Part shown: one piece after another, positions 55,143-63,995 of the stretch
Layout: every line of letters begins with the position of its first letter
Position numbering within the stretch: the first letter of the stretch is position 1
NCBI GenBank assembly: GCA_938017975.1
Contig: CALIKQ010000032.1
Coordinates: 1-64,000 of the forward strand
DNA: 64,000 nt
Reading direction: 5' to 3'
Source: an uncultured Pseudomonadales bacterium
Lineage (GTDB): Bacteria > Pseudomonadota > Gammaproteobacteria > Pseudomonadales > Azotimanducaceae
Position numbers and translations under genes: made by a program
Notes under the pieces: generated by a model
What the model was told of the DNA's origin: nothing
The model's database searches: none
Seen by the model: only the letters and a program-made list of their open reading frames with translations

Positions 55143-56216
55143 TTACTGCTGCACACATTGATCTTGTCGCGATATCAACTCCTGAGCCAACGCTTCGAGC
55201 TTGGCAGCATGCTCACCCGCAGCCGAAAGCGCCCATTGATTACTCAGGTGCGTTCCCTGATCAACCCATGGTTCCTTGAGCGATATCGATAGCATCACGG
55301 GGCCGTTGGGGAGCGTAACGACCGCAATCTCATCCACCGGACGCGTAGTCAAGTTGAGCGCAACGCGGCTATACCTACGAACATCACCACTTTGCACCGG
55401 GCATTGCGGCTCAAAACGCGTGACTGCCTCCAATTCGATCAAACACGGCCCTGAGGATCCAGCGCTATAATCAACACGGAGGTTTTGCTCGCAGTTTGAG
55501 GGTGCGGGTTTGAACTGCCTGAGCGCTGGCCCAATCATGCTGCGCGTGCCCAAATCGCCACTCGCCTCAACCCGTTGAGTCGCCTCTTGCTCGCCAGCGG
55601 TATCCCGGCCTTTACCCAAAACAGAGTCGATCGATTCTTCGAGCATGGCCTCGATATCAATTCCGCCCGCGCTCGACGCTGGTTTCGAGCTCTTAGCAAT
55701 CACCGGCGGGGCATCCTTTTGAACAACGACACGCTCTATATTAAATCCTGAGATTCTACCTGCTTGGGACAGTAGCGCCTTCGCTTGCGTTTCGGAGAAG
55801 CAACGCCGGGAGGGCGAAACCATCCAGCACACCACCTGATCCCACCTCGGAGAAACCGCACTGGTTGCAATTTGACCATCTCCAGCACCCACGTCGAGCG
55901 TCAAGGGTATAATATATCGCTCACCTCCTTGCTCCTCAAAATTTAGTCTTGCCTCGATTTGAGAGCCCAAACAGCTCACGTTCTGGGGGTCTGATGCCAA
56001 CCAAGCGAAATCAACACTGATCAAAAGCTCATCAAAAGCTTCTGCTAAATCGACGTCAAGGGTCGCTTGCTTGAAACCACAGCTTTGGATTACGGAGGGT
56101 CCCAGCGTAAGCTCAGCCTGAAGATTGACCGCGAGCACTTGACCTGGGCTCCAAGAAAGAAACGCTGAAGCCAACCATGGCCAGACCGAACTCACTTTGT
56201 CGGCAATTTTCTTCAT
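55143..56216 (-). CDS. Exported protein of unknown function
   Basis: 357 residues with a signal peptide (cleavage near QVLAVN). Two beta-rich parts with scattered cysteines (VIQSCGFKQ, VSCLGSQ, VCWMVSPSRRC and later PSNCEQN, GPCLIEL, QCPVQSGD) are joined by a Lys/Ser/Ala-rich linker. The cysteines are probably disulfide bonded in the periplasm. I recognise no family. It lies 95 bases before the Sel1 protein gene on the same strand, and the two may be one operon. Confidence 0.7.
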   Translation of the reverse strand: MKKIADKVSSVWPWLASAFLSWSPGQVLAVNLQAELTLGPSVIQSCGFKQATLDVDLAEAFDELLISVDFAWLASDPQNVSCLGSQIEARLNFEEQGGERYIIPLTLDVGAGDGQIATSAVSPRWDQVVCWMVSPSRRCFSETQAKALLSQAGRISGFNIERVVVQKDAPPVIAKSSKPASSAGGIDIEAMLEESIDSVLGKGRDTAGEQEATQRVEASGDLGTRSMIGPALRQFKPAPSNCEQNLRVDYSAGSSGPCLIELEAVTRFEPQCPVQSGDVRRYSRVALNLTTRPVDEIAVVTLPNGPVMLSISLKEPWVDQGTHLSNQWALSAAGEHAAKLEALAQELISRQDQCVQQ

Positions 56217-56314
56217 CTCGCAATCTCGCTTTTAAGACCGATAGACATGCCGGCTTAGGCCGACCCTCTCACGGCCAACGTCTGATCGGGCGCATCGCGG
56301 GTTATCATCGCAAC

Positions 56315-56339
56315 GCCCCTCACATCAACTGAGTGGGGC
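56315..56339. other. Hairpin in the spacer after the SDR gene
   Basis: Five G-C pairs (56315-56319 with 56335-56339), a two-base bulge and three more pairs close a 7-base loop, 74 bases after the SDR stop codon on the minus strand. No T-run follows. It could be a factor-dependent end or a processing barrier. Confidence 0.35.
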
Positions 56340-56412
56340 TCCCAAATCTAGCGCTCAAGACCGCTTAAGCTACCCGGGTTGCGTCAGATCCCGCCTTCCT
56401 TTGCTAGCCGCA

Positions 56413-57297
56413 TTAAGGTCCGCTGGTCTTTGGCCTGGCAGCGCTCATATCCAACAGCGCCTCGCTATGATCCATTAAGTCTTCGAAAGCTGCATCCACA
56501 CCTAAATCGACCGAATCGTTAACAAACACTTGGGCTCGATAAAAACGTCCACCGCCTGCGTTAATCACAACTCCATTGGGCGCTTGCTCGCTGGTCATAA
56601 ACAAAACAGCCGGGCTGACCAACTTGGGGGCCGATGTTTCTGGCGGATTTTCAGGGTCAATTTCTCGCCCTGGAATCGTCGCAATCATTCGGGTCGCTGC
56701 CGCAGGCGCGAGCGTGTTGACCCGCACATTATTCTTAGCGCCTTCCAGCGCCAGAACATTCATTAAGCCGAGCATGCCCATCTTTGCGGCACCATAGTTG
56801 GCTTGACCAAAATTGCCATAAATCCCCGAGCTAGAACTTGTCAGAACGACTCGCCCATATCCCTGAGCATTCATATGGGGCCAAGCAGCGCGAGTCACGT
56901 AAGCAGTGCCTGAGAGGTGCACCTGCAAAACCAGATCCCAATCAGCGAGCGTCATTTTTTTAAATGAGCGATCTCTCAGAATCCCCGCGTTGTTGACAAG
57001 GATATCAATCCGTCCAAAGGCATCGATTGCAGTTTGTATGATGCTCTCTGCGCCTTCAGGATCAGAAACTGAAGCCTTATTCGCCACCGCTTCGCACCCC
57101 ATTTCGGCGAGCTCAGCCACGACCGCATCGGCAGCGTCGCCAGCACCACCGCCGTCGACATTGCCGCCTAAATCATTAATCACCACTTTTGCACCGCGCT
57201 TTGCGTACTCAATGGCATGGGCTCGACCCAGGCCATTGCCCGCACCAGTAATCACGACGACTTTATTTTCAAATTCGCTGTTCTCAATCATTGGCAT
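56413..57297 (-). CDS. SDR-family 3-hydroxyacyl-CoA dehydrogenase-like oxidoreductase
   Basis: 294 residues. The cofactor motif is ITGAGNGLGRAHAIEYAKRG with an acidic INDLGG that favours NAD. The catalytic residues are in SSSGIYGNFGQANYGAAKMG (Ser, Tyr, Lys). The sequence type is that of the SDR part of peroxisomal multifunctional enzyme type 2. A hydroxyacyl-CoA dehydrogenase acting with the neighbouring MaoC-type hydratase is plausible but not proven. It is divergent from that hydratase gene. Confidence 0.87.
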   Translation of the reverse strand: MPMIENSEFENKVVVITGAGNGLGRAHAIEYAKRGAKVVINDLGGNVDGGGAGDAADAVVAELAEMGCEAVANKASVSDPEGAESIIQTAIDAFGRIDILVNNAGILRDRSFKKMTLADWDLVLQVHLSGTAYVTRAAWPHMNAQGYGRVVLTSSSSGIYGNFGQANYGAAKMGMLGLMNVLALEGAKNNVRVNTLAPAAATRMIATIPGREIDPENPPETSAPKLVSPAVLFMTSEQAPNGVVINAGGGRFYRAQVFVNDSVDLGVDAAFEDLMDHSEALLDMSAARPKTSGP

Positions 57298-57414
57298 TAC
57301 TGCTCTCCTGAACTAAAACTCTTTTGCTAAAGATTAACACGAACCAGCACGGGGATTGCGACCTTTACGACTCGCGGGTTATGTTCTGGAGTATCTCAAG
57401 ATGGAATCTCAGTC

Positions 57415-57900
57415 ATGAAAGAGAACATCCCTTTCAAACTCTCTACAGCGGAACAATGGATAGGGCAGCCCTTGGGCGCTAGCGAATGGGTCTTTATTGA
57501 TCAAACTCAAGTCAATATTTTTGGGGAAATCAGTCGTTGGAGAACCCCAGGCCATTGTGATCCCGAATATGCCAAAACAACTGCCTATGGCGGGACCCTG
57601 ATCCACGGTTTTCACGTGATCAGTCTGCTTTCGCACTTTTTCCAAGCCTCCGGCTGCTGGCCCGAGGATGGTCAAAATCCTTTGAATTATGGTCTGGATA
57701 AAGTGCGAATTTTGAAACCAATCATCATTGGGGACGGCATCAGACTGCGCTCGAACATGCGTCTTCTGAAAGCGGTCCCAAAGGCTCGGGGCGAGCACTT
57801 ACTAAAAGTCGCTCACGATATAGAAGTTGAAGGCATCGAGGGTATCGCGGTGTATGCCGAGTATTTGACCTACTGGCATCCAAAAGAAACAGCACATTAG
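57415..57900 (+). CDS. MaoC-like (R)-specific enoyl-CoA hydratase
   Basis: 161-residue single hot-dog protein. The hydratase-2 motif is seen as YGGTLIHGFHVISLLSHFF, with the catalytic His in place and an aspartate-containing DQTQVNIFGE at the start, as in NodN-type MaoC proteins. It would add water to an enoyl-CoA. It is divergent from the SDR gene, 117 bases apart, and both may serve one pathway. Confidence 0.85.
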   Translation: MKENIPFKLSTAEQWIGQPLGASEWVFIDQTQVNIFGEISRWRTPGHCDPEYAKTTAYGGTLIHGFHVISLLSHFFQASGCWPEDGQNPLNYGLDKVRILKPIIIGDGIRLRSNMRLLKAVPKARGEHLLKVAHDIEVEGIEGIAVYAEYLTYWHPKETAH

Positions 57901-58052
57901 GCCAGCGATGATAGATGCCCATTAAAGGATCCACTGACCCTCAACAACCTGCGCTTGATTCCCCGAAGCGGTCTGGCTGGTTGAACGCTGAGATGCCTTA
58001 ATCGATTCTTTTTTTGCAGTCTAAAGACAGGCCACCGGAAAAATGAGCCCTT

Positions 58053-58081
58053 CCTAAAACAGCCTGATCAAAGTTTTTAGG
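58053..58081. promoter_or_regulatory. Inverted repeat upstream of the P450 gene
   Basis: Seven-base arms (58053-58059 and 58075-58081) are perfect inverted copies separated by 15 bases, about 105 bases before the P450 start. The spacing suits a dimeric regulator, but the arms are A/T-rich and chance is possible. The rest of 57901-58185 shows no ORF. Confidence 0.35.
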
Positions 58082-58185
58082 CAACATCCCATCCTTTTTA
58101 AACTCAGAACCACTTGCACTGAGGTCTAGGTTCCGCGTATTTTTGTCTGCCTCGGCGAGCCAACAACTTTGATCCGGAGTTTTTC

Positions 58186-59490
58186 ATGAGCGAATCAACA
58201 GCAACCACAAATCCACCTTTGATGCCCTCAGCCGCTGGCGCTGAAAATAAAGCCCCCATCCCTCCCGCTGCCGAGGTCCCAATTGACGAGATTTTACCGG
58301 TCAATCCAAGGCTATTTAGCGAAAACCGTTGGGAGGAGTACTTTGAACGACTCAGAGCCGAGGATCCGGTCCATTTCAACGAGACCGAAATGGCGGGGCG
58401 TTTTTGGTCGCTCACAAGATACGAAGACATTAAACACGTCGATACGACCTGGACAGACTTTTCCTCAGCGCACGGCATCACTCTTGGCTTTCCGATCGGT
58501 ACCGAATTGCCAGAGGGAGCCCTGAAAGTGTCCACTTTCATTGCCATGGATCCCCCAACCCACGATGTTCAGCGCAAGACCGTTACAGGCGTCGTAGCGC
58601 CCAGTAATCTCACCAACCTAGAACCCCTGATTCGTCAGCGAACGCAGCAAGTGTTGGACAGCCTGCCCATTGATGAGCCGTTCGACTGGGTCGACACCGT
58701 ATCCATCGAGCTGACCACAATGATGCTAGCGACCCTGTTTGATTTTCCCTTTGAAGACCGCCGAAAACTGACGCGCTGGTCAGATATTACCTTCGCAATC
58801 CCACAACCTGGTGGAATCATCGAATCGATGGAACAGCGACGCGATGAATTAATGGAGTGTCTCGAGTATTTTATGCGACTCAAAGCTGAGCGATTAGAAA
58901 ATCCTGGTGATGACCTCGTATCGATGCTGGCTCATGGCGCTGAAACCAAAGACATGCCACCGATGGAATATTTAGGTAACTTATTACTGCTGATCGTTGG
59001 CGGCAACGATACTACCCGAAACACCATGTCCGGTAGCATCTATGCGCTCAATCAGTTTCCAGAACAGTATGCAAAACTCAAGGTGCAGCCAGAGTTAATC
59101 CCCAATATGGTCGCAGAGGTAATTCGTTGGCAAACACCTTTGGCTTATATGCGAAGAACGGCTAACCGTGACTGTACGATCGGCGGAAAATCAATTCTTG
59201 CCGGCGACCAGCTACTGATGTGGTATGCGTCAGGCAATCGTGACACCTCAGTTTTCGAAAATGCAGATGCTTTCGACATTTTGAGACGCAATGCCCGTCA
59301 GCACCTATCCTTCGGGTTCGGTATTCATCGCTGCATGGGGAATCGACTGGCTGAGCTGCAACTGCGAGTCCTTTGGGAGGAAATCTTAGCTCGTTTTGAA
59401 AACATTGAAGTGCTTGAGGAACCGACAAGAACACTCTCGTCGTTCGTCAAAGGCTACACTTCCATGCCGGTGCGCGTCACTCGCAAATAA
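58186..59490 (+). CDS. Cytochrome P450 of the CYP153 type (probable alkane/fatty acid terminal hydroxylase)
   Basis: 434 residues. I-helix motif is GGNDTTRNTMSGS, the ExxR is EVIRWQTPLAYMRRTA, and the heme-binding loop is LSFGFGIHRCMGNRLAE with the axial cysteine. The run from RWQTPLAYMRRTA through MWYASGNRDTSVF is what I know from CYP153 enzymes, which hydroxylate terminal methyl groups of medium-chain alkanes. The substrate is inference. CGGAGT lies before the ATG. The ferredoxin and ferredoxin reductase that often accompany CYP153 genes are not next to it. Confidence 0.88.
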   Translation: MSESTATTNPPLMPSAAGAENKAPIPPAAEVPIDEILPVNPRLFSENRWEEYFERLRAEDPVHFNETEMAGRFWSLTRYEDIKHVDTTWTDFSSAHGITLGFPIGTELPEGALKVSTFIAMDPPTHDVQRKTVTGVVAPSNLTNLEPLIRQRTQQVLDSLPIDEPFDWVDTVSIELTTMMLATLFDFPFEDRRKLTRWSDITFAIPQPGGIIESMEQRRDELMECLEYFMRLKAERLENPGDDLVSMLAHGAETKDMPPMEYLGNLLLLIVGGNDTTRNTMSGSIYALNQFPEQYAKLKVQPELIPNMVAEVIRWQTPLAYMRRTANRDCTIGGKSILAGDQLLMWYASGNRDTSVFENADAFDILRRNARQHLSFGFGIHRCMGNRLAELQLRVLWEEILARFENIEVLEEPTRTLSSFVKGYTSMPVRVTRK

Positions 59491-59527
59491 GCGTTGCCGC
59501 CACTGGCCGCGCCTCACATTCAACAGT

Positions 59528-59549
59528 CCCGTTGAAAGCCATCAACGGG
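59528..59549. terminator. Hairpin between the convergent P450 and GH17 genes
   Basis: A perfect 8-pair stem (59528-59535 with 59542-59549) with a 6-base loop stands 37 bases after the P450 stop codon. It has no T-run on either strand, so if it ends transcription it does so weakly or with a factor. Confidence 0.45.
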
Positions 59550-59631
59550 CATCGACCTGCCTTACCATCAGAGATGGGTCTCTACTGGCTTCGGCACAGA
59601 CCCGCAAATACATCGAGCCGAATGAGGACAT

Positions 59632-60540
59632 CTATGATAGCGCAAGCTTCGGAGTGCGATCTGCCCTATAGAGGCCCCAATGCTTTTCGGGCTCCAGAGG
59701 GTGAGCAGAGCCTTTCCAGTTCTCATCGAAGGCCTCAAAGTAATAGATCAGTACCTGAGCTCGCTCGCTCCACTGCATCAAGGCCTCAAAATATTGGCGC
59801 TGGGCAGGCTCGCTGACTTGCTGTGGTTCGATGCCCCGTCCATTAGAAGCCGTTGCCCAGCCAGCCTCAGTGATGATGACTTGATGATCAGGATAGGCCC
59901 TGGCAACGGACTGATAATTTTCGACGGTAAACTCAAGACCCTCCTCAATACTTTTGTACTCCCAAACGGGATAGCTATGAATCGAAATGATGTCGAGGAC
60001 TGCGGCCAGTGGCGCCAATTCGTTCTGCCAGGGCACGTAATTCTCACAAAATGTGACCGGCTGGGTTACCTGATTCCTGACCCGATTGGCAAATTCTATC
60101 AGCCGTGGAATTGGGACTCGATGATCCGTCCAACTGACTGCAGCTTCGTTACCGATTGAGACGCAGACGACACTGTCAGAGAAGGCATTACTCAGCCTAA
60201 TGAGTTCAGCAATCTCTGTATCATTATGCCGTTGGTTTTCTCTTAACTGCTGCTGGGAATAGACCCCGCCCCAAGGACATTCTGGATTATCAACCTCCGC
60301 CGTCACATAAGCGCCAAGCATGACCGTAAAGTTGAGCGCTTCATCGCGAATCACCTCAAGCACCGTTTGGGAGTGCGCGTCGCTCGCATAAAGCCGAAGA
60401 GACCGCCAATCATCCCTGAGCAACAGCAAATCTTCTTTAACCTCATCGTAGGACGGAAGGATACCGAGCTCGGGAGACTGCCCATTGCGGTAACCGGAAT
60501 AGCAAAGCCCTCGAACGACCTCAAGTTTAGGGCGCGTCAC
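59632..60540 (-). CDS. GH17-family beta-1,3-glucanase-like protein (second copy)
   Basis: 302 residues from a GTG at 60540. The GTG overlaps the stop of the upstream copy (GTGA, 60537-60540). A further upstream ATG would overlap 55 bases. GH17 signatures: RGLCYSGYRNGQSP at the start, the acid/base glutamate in VSIGNEAAVSW and the nucleophile in IITEAGWATASNG. No signal peptide is seen, so it would be cytoplasmic. Likely action is on beta-1,3-glucan fragments or as a transglycosylase, which is inference. Confidence 0.82.
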   Translation of the reverse strand: MTRPKLEVVRGLCYSGYRNGQSPELGILPSYDEVKEDLLLLRDDWRSLRLYASDAHSQTVLEVIRDEALNFTVMLGAYVTAEVDNPECPWGGVYSQQQLRENQRHNDTEIAELIRLSNAFSDSVVCVSIGNEAAVSWTDHRVPIPRLIEFANRVRNQVTQPVTFCENYVPWQNELAPLAAVLDIISIHSYPVWEYKSIEEGLEFTVENYQSVARAYPDHQVIITEAGWATASNGRGIEPQQVSEPAQRQYFEALMQWSERAQVLIYYFEAFDENWKGSAHPLEPEKHWGLYRADRTPKLALS

Positions 60541-61436
60541 GAAGCACTCGCGGCAAGCTTGGAACGTTCCGCTGAATCCCAGAGTCCCCAATGAGCACCC
60601 ACATCACCCTCGTCACCGACTTTCCAAGATTCATCGAAGGAGGAAAAATAAAAGATCTCGATGTTTTCGGCCTGCGACCAATGCTGCGTATTCACAAAAT
60701 AACGCAAAGCATTTGCTTTTGAGGGCACGGCGCCATAGAGCGACTTGCCTTGCGTCGGCCAACCGGTTTCTGCAATCACCACGCGCTTACCTTGAGCAGC
60801 ATCTTGGGCTCGTCGATACATATCCTTCATATAAAGTAGGGCGTAATCGATCGAACACCCCTCCCAAAAGGGATAGCAGTTAGCCAGAATCAAGTCACAA
60901 GCTGCTACAATCGCGGGCCTGTCCTCAAACTGGTAGTAAGCATCGACATATCCTACCGGCGTCTCTGGCACCGCTGCCTTGAACCGCTCGATATAGGAAA
61001 GCAACTGCCCCTCTTCGAGCTCTTCACGGTACATCACCTCATTACCCACTGCAGCGATGTCTACGAGTCCAGATTTTGCTAAGTCAATTAGACTCGCAAT
61101 TTCTAATTCGTTTTGTTCAAGGTCGTCACTGATCCACGCGCCCACCATCGTCTTTAGGCCACGCGCTTTTGCCAACCGAGCAATCTGATCATGGCCTTTT
61201 AAACTTGAAAAGGACCTTACCCAACTCACATAGGGTGCAAGGATCGATAAACGGCGATGCACTTGCGGGCTGACCAGGTCATCTTCAGGGGTCTGACCGT
61301 CTTCGTAGCCGCTGAAACTCACGCCATGCATTCCGTTTAACAAATAGTGTTCAGCGAAGTCCGTCAATTGCGCTTCACCGAGATCCGCTAAATCCAATCC
61401 AGCCAAGGACAATGGTTTTCTAAGGCGACCCGACAT
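60537..61436 (-). CDS. GH17-family beta-1,3-glucanase-like protein (first copy)
   Basis: 299 residues. Signatures: GVSFSGYEDGQTPEDD at the start, acid/base glutamate in AVGNEVMYREE, nucleophile in VIAETGWPTQGK. It starts MSGRLRKPLSLAGLDLADLG without a signal peptide. It is a diverged tandem paralogue of the next gene and translationally coupled to it. Members in marine bacteria degrade laminarin-like glucans, but most are exported, unlike this one. Confidence 0.83.
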   Translation of the reverse strand: MSGRLRKPLSLAGLDLADLGEAQLTDFAEHYLLNGMHGVSFSGYEDGQTPEDDLVSPQVHRRLSILAPYVSWVRSFSSLKGHDQIARLAKARGLKTMVGAWISDDLEQNELEIASLIDLAKSGLVDIAAVGNEVMYREELEEGQLLSYIERFKAAVPETPVGYVDAYYQFEDRPAIVAACDLILANCYPFWEGCSIDYALLYMKDMYRRAQDAAQGKRVVIAETGWPTQGKSLYGAVPSKANALRYFVNTQHWSQAENIEIFYFSSFDESWKVGDEGDVGAHWGLWDSAERSKLAASAS

Positions 61437-61842
61437 GACATCTCCGAATTCAGTTCAAACGATTTAAAAAGACACCATTTGACCTCAAGCAGCGGTGAAG
61501 CGCTGAGCTCGAACAGCCCAAAATTGAGCGGGAAAATGCTAACGAAGATAAATTATTGAAACAACGGAGACCGCCCCTTCCATCTCATAGACGAACCGTC
61601 TTGACGCAAAGTTCGCAGCCTAATCTAAATCGTGCGACGCAGGAGAAAACGCTCAGGTAAGCATGGAGGCTGTCGATCCTTCTGCTCAAAAAATGAGGTC
61701 AGGGTCTATCCGGTGCTGGCGCCTCGCTTCGCTCACGATCATCAACATCGACTCAAGCCTCATCAAAATCGAGGCAATCGCAGGGGATGGAAACCCTATA
61801 ATCGGTTTGAACGAGGGGTGAATGCTTTGATCAACATCCCCC
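61437..61842. other. 406-base intergenic region between the GH17 pair and the dehydratase gene
   Basis: It should hold the GH17 promoter (minus strand). I see no convincing sigma-70 boxes. The plus-strand frame running through it (61632-62051) has coding quality like a shadow and overlaps the dehydratase gene. The right edge is the hairpin 61801-61852. Confidence 0.4.
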
Positions 61843-61852
61843 TTAAACCGAT
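61801..61852. other. Long hairpin over the 3' end of the dehydratase gene
   Basis: Outer arms of eight bases (61801-61808 with 61845-61852) pair perfectly. After a four-base bulge, six inner pairs (61813-61818 with 61839-61844, one G-T) continue. The loop is 20 bases. The right arm includes the stop codon (61843-61845) of the minus-strand gene. No T-run follows on the minus strand. Confidence 0.45.
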
Positions 61853-62697
61853 GTATAAAGCGCGGATGAAGCTTTCATTACACGAGACTGCATCAACATC
61901 ATCGCCACGCGGCGATCCTCTTGATCAAACGCTTCGGTCTCATACCATACGAACTCGGTCTGGGGACTCTGACCCACGCAGATCACCCGAGATTCGAGTC
62001 GATAGTGTTGATTCATCATCAGCGGACCCTGATCAAACCCAATTTCAATAGCCCCGAAGAGCCCTACCCCCTCGCCGATCATCGGCTTTAGACCGATCAT
62101 GGCATACCCCCATAGAAACTCGATCACCGTGCAAGGTGCCGCAATGGGCCCACCCCAGGGAGAGTCACCGCGAAACCACGGCAGCGGATCGCTGATCAAA
62201 CCTGCATCGTATCGCTGAAACTGTTTTTTAGGATCGGTTACTACCTCGTAGCTACCAAGGCTCACGCCCGGTTCGACTCGGTTGAGGATACGTAACTCTG
62301 AAGGTTCGCAGCTGCGGTAATCCTTTTTCCGAAGCTCGGACTCGCAATGATCTCCAACAGATGCACTACCTGTTGCAACCAACAGTCCATCATCGCGCGT
62401 CATCCAAACACGTGCGGTGGTCTCATCCTCTGCGCTGACCTCGGCAAAGGCTTGCACCCGCTCAAGATCAACGGTGGCATTTTTGAAACTCAGCGACAAA
62501 TTTCCGCGCTCAAACCATGGCTCGCCAAAAGCTCGCAACAAGACCGGCGGAAACTGATTCATATGCACATCACCAGCCACCGTGCCACCTCGAAAGCCGA
62601 GCTCACTGGCGGTCTCGTCATCATGAATACTGCCTGCACCGTCGCCGGCTGACCAATTTCTGGCAGCCCAAATAGGCCCAGCAATCACTTCACCCAT
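61843..62697 (-). CDS. FAS1-like/MaoC double hot-dog dehydratase family protein
   Basis: 284 residues from the ATG at 62697, preceded by AAGGAGAGAG. A longer frame to 62751 would overlap the next gene. The first half has FRGGTVAGDVHMNQFPPVLL, a hot-dog N-terminal pattern, and the second WGGPIAAPCTVIEFLWG. It is a hydratase-type fold of unknown substrate, probably acting on acyl-CoA, since the upstream gene is an acyl-CoA dehydrogenase 50 bases away. Confidence 0.7.
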   Translation of the reverse strand: MGEVIAGPIWAARNWSAGDGAGSIHDDETASELGFRGGTVAGDVHMNQFPPVLLRAFGEPWFERGNLSLSFKNATVDLERVQAFAEVSAEDETTARVWMTRDDGLLVATGSASVGDHCESELRKKDYRSCEPSELRILNRVEPGVSLGSYEVVTDPKKQFQRYDAGLISDPLPWFRGDSPWGGPIAAPCTVIEFLWGYAMIGLKPMIGEGVGLFGAIEIGFDQGPLMMNQHYRLESRVICVGQSPQTEFVWYETEAFDQEDRRVAMMLMQSRVMKASSALYTSV

Positions 62698-62747
62698 ACT
62701 CCTCTCCTTAACCTTCTCTGATGCAGGTCCCAATCGACCTCCCCGGT

Positions 62748-63995
62748 TCAATCCGGCAATCCAAGAACCCGTTTGGCGATAATATTGAATTGGATCTCAT
62801 TGGAGCCGCCAGCAATTGAGATTGATTTTGCTTCGAGCCAAAGTCGACACATCGTAAGCTCTTCCTCGGTAAATGCATCACCCTCCCACCCCAGACCTTG
62901 CGACCCACGAATGAGCAACTGTAATTCTAACTGCGCCTTCACATAGTTGGCCTCGACGACCTTAAAAATCGAGGTTGCTGCACCGGGGGTTTCTGATTCA
63001 GATTCTTCAAGCGCGCGTTTTTGCGTCAATAAAAAGGCTCGTTTTTCCATTTCGCTGCGGACAATCAGATTTCTGAGGCTTGGATCGCTGCGCATCGAAC
63101 CCGTGTAGGAAAGCGCCATTTTGTCCAATCGCTGAGAGGGAAGGATCCGCTCCAAGGGACCTGCGCGGTCGCCGTTTGCAAGCACGGCTAACCCAGAGCG
63201 CTCATGCTGAAGCAATCGCTTCCCGATCGACCACCCCTGATTTAAAGAACCCAATAAATGAGATTTAGGGACCTGTACATTGTCAAAAAACGTTTCGCAG
63301 AACGGCGACCCTCCATTGATCAGGGTAATTGGCCGAGTCGTTACGCCCGGGCTTTCCATATCAAACATTAAAAAGCTGATGCCCTCGTGCTTCGGTCGAC
63401 TTGTGTCCGTACGAACAAGGCAAAACATCCAATCGGCATGCTGCGCACCAGAGGTCCAAATTTTACTTCCATTGATGAGGAAGTGATCGCCTCGGTCATC
63501 GGCGCGAGTTTGTAGGCTCGCCAAATCTGATCCTGCCCCGGGCTCACTGTAGCCCTGACACCAAGCAACCTCTCCTCTGGCGATCGCTGGTAAATGCTGT
63601 AGTTTCTGCGCGTGAGTGCCATATTCGAGCAGCGTTGGCCCAAACATACTCACGCCCATACCACCGAGCGGTGGCCTGGCATTGATGCGCTGGAGCTCTT
63701 CTAGCAAGACCGTAAATTGCTCAGCATTGAGACCCGCCCCGCCAAATTCAACGGGCCAAGTTGGGACGGTCCAGCCCTTGTGAGCCATCAATGCTAACCA
63801 CTCATAAGCTTCAGGATTACGGCCCAATCGCTTACGGCCACCGTTAATCTCCTCCCCGGGGACCATCCGCGTGCGCATAGAGTCGGGACAGTGGGTTTCA
63901 AGCCAGTTTCGTGTCTCTCGTCGGAAAGTTTGTAGCGTCATGGGTTTGCCGCGCGGAATATCGAACTCGCAGTCAGTATCCGTTCTTGCACCCAA
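62748..63995 (-). CDS. Acyl-CoA dehydrogenase (may extend beyond the window)
   Basis: FAD-dependent acyl-CoA dehydrogenase, 415 residues as far as visible. Motifs: AWCQGYSEPGAGSDLASLQT (FAD/substrate region), the NGSKIWTSGAQHADWMF strand, and the C-terminal SIAGGSNEIQFNIIAKRVLG. The likely start is the ATG at 63941 (MTLQTFRRETRNWLE), but the frame stays open to base 64000 with a TTG at 63995, so the true start may lie outside. The acyl chain is unknown. It probably forms an operon with the dehydratase. Confidence 0.9.
   Translation of the reverse strand: MGARTDTDCEFDIPRGKPMTLQTFRRETRNWLETHCPDSMRTRMVPGEEINGGRKRLGRNPEAYEWLALMAHKGWTVPTWPVEFGGAGLNAEQFTVLLEELQRINARPPLGGMGVSMFGPTLLEYGTHAQKLQHLPAIARGEVAWCQGYSEPGAGSDLASLQTRADDRGDHFLINGSKIWTSGAQHADWMFCLVRTDTSRPKHEGISFLMFDMESPGVTTRPITLINGGSPFCETFFDNVQVPKSHLLGSLNQGWSIGKRLLQHERSGLAVLANGDRAGPLERILPSQRLDKMALSYTGSMRSDPSLRNLIVRSEMEKRAFLLTQKRALEESESETPGAATSIFKVVEANYVKAQLELQLLIRGSQGLGWEGDAFTEEELTMCRLWLEAKSISIAGGSNEIQFNIIAKRVLGLPD

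Noticed and set aside
58104-58547. Minus-strand 147-codon frame across the P450 start
   Set aside because: It overlaps the P450 N-terminus in antisense and has no recognisable domain.
61632-62051. Plus-strand 139-codon frame
   Set aside because: Arginine-rich N-terminus, no ribosome binding site, and half of it overlaps the dehydratase gene on the other strand. It looks like a shadow.
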